Below, one piece after another: positions 5,911-6,553 of a DNA stretch of 6,553 nucleotides. The notes below the pieces were generated by a model, which had not been told where the DNA came from, did not search any database, and worked only from the letters and a program-made list of their open reading frames with translations. The stretch is from positions 1-6,553 of the forward strand of contig JALZWI010000046.1 of the NCBI GenBank assembly GCA_023299895.1. The letters are read 5' to 3'. Each line of letters starts with the position of its first letter. Position 1 is the stretch's first letter. Position numbers and translations under genes: made by a program. This DNA comes from Arenicella sp. (GTDB lineage: Bacteria; Pseudomonadota; Gammaproteobacteria; Arenicellales; Arenicellaceae).

Positions 5911-6553
5911 ATGTATCAATTATACCGAGATCGACCAATAATCATATTATGCATAATTTGCGTAAATATATTGCTCTCTTTATGGTGCATCTATGCTGAT
6001 CCGATTATTAACAATGATGCTGTCACCTATTTAGCTATCGCACAAAAACTTGTTGACGGACAGTGGAATCAAACATTTACTCATTACAGTTGGCCGTTTT
6101 ATTCCATCTTCATCGCAGCTACTGCGAAGCTATTATCAATCGAAGTTATTACTGCTGCTTATCTGCTCAACACAAGCTTCGCAGCACTTTTATCACTCGC
6201 GTTTGTTTGTATAGCCCGAGATCTTTCAGCTAACAATCGTGCAATCATTATTATTGCAACATTGGTTATCTTATTCTTCCGATTGTATTAATTATTTTTG
6301 CGGCGTTAAAAAATAAGAGAGGTATTTTTATTACAATAATCTTACTCGTAGTAGAAATCCTGTTCTGGAAAATCGATGGCGCTATGTATTTGATGGATTT
6401 TAATTAGAATCAAATTTAAAAATCACGTCCTTCCTTCACTTCGTGCGGATATATTAAATCTGGACTATCTACGAACTTCAATCAGGCGTTAAATTTATTT
6501 CCTTACCGCTTCCAAATTCCCCCTAAAAATCGTATCTTTGCAAACCTTTTTAA
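5911..6553 (+). pseudogene. Broken polytopic membrane protein, GT-C glycosyltransferase-like N-terminus (runs to the window edge)
   Basis: The first frame gives 126 residues: a transmembrane helix (about 9-28), a short loop with DPIINNDAVTYLAIAQKLVDG, then TWPFYS-like sequence (HYSWPFYSIF) and further hydrophobic helices, ending at TAA 6289. The early loop acid (NNDAVTY) and layout recall integral-membrane GT-C (PMT/ArnT-like) glycosyltransferases, which normally have around 500 residues, so this is much too short. In another frame, from about 6261 to 6407, hydrophobic coding-like sequence continues (LPIVLIIFAALKNK, then FITIILLVVEILFW). It is interrupted by TAG at 6405 and TAA at 6417, then stays open to base 6553. 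This fits a decayed gene with a frameshift near 6270-6285, perhaps with an internal deletion. No ribosome site precedes the ATG. The family is inferred from the N-terminus only; a genuine short membrane protein is the alternative. Confidence 0.5.

Noticed and set aside
6517..6553. CCCCCT followed by TTTGCAAA-like sequence at the window end, resembling a C5/G5 inverted-repeat element.
   Set aside because: There is no matching G-run to complete an inverted repeat and no second copy in the window; it may belong to the decayed gene.
1..6553. CRISPR array, tRNA or rRNA genes, transposase or integrase, toxin-antitoxin pair.
   Set aside because: No regular direct repeats, RNA-gene signatures or mobile-element proteins were seen on either strand.

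Overview
This window looks like a chromosomal segment of a moderately AT-rich Gram-negative bacterium, most plausibly a gammaproteobacterium. The evidence is an OmpA-like peptidoglycan-binding protein, a trpB-trpA pair, a DUF2130 protein and galE. The taxon is inferred from gene content and was not tested. Nothing indicates a phage, plasmid or CRISPR locus.

Layout. Bases 1-1310 (+) hold the 3' part of trpB and a complete trpA, separated by 12 bases; together they catalyse the last step of tryptophan synthesis. After 87 non-coding bases, 1398-2630 (+) encodes a DUF2130 protein with a zinc-ribbon-like start, a long Gln/Lys/Glu-rich coiled coil and a C-terminal domain carrying a D...ExK signature. 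A 232-base gap (2631-2862) contains a perfect 9-bp hairpin. Next comes a tightly spaced two-gene unit, 2863-4395 (+): a membrane-anchored protein with BON-like repeats and an OmpA-like domain (GTG start, good Shine-Dalgarno), then a small membrane protein with a helix-hairpin-helix domain.

The 278-base gap at 4396-4673 lies between convergent genes. It contains a perfect 12-bp hairpin just after the small membrane-protein gene. It also contains a second hairpin whose 21-base loop is a four-tract C-rich sequence, so the opposite strand carries a canonical G-quadruplex motif. This is the most unusual non-coding signal here. On the minus strand, 4674-5693 encodes a UDP-sugar 4-epimerase (GalE) with Cys at the substrate-size gatekeeper position. 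A 217-base divergent intergenic region follows. From 5911 to the end is the start of a polytopic membrane protein resembling GT-C glycosyltransferases; it is broken by a frame change and in-frame stops.

The genes form independent modules: tryptophan synthesis, a possible nuclease-like protein, a cell-envelope pair, and sugar-nucleotide/glycan functions. The candidates for new biology are the envelope pair, with one predicted periplasmic arm and one predicted cytoplasmic HhH arm, and the hairpin with a quadruplex loop.
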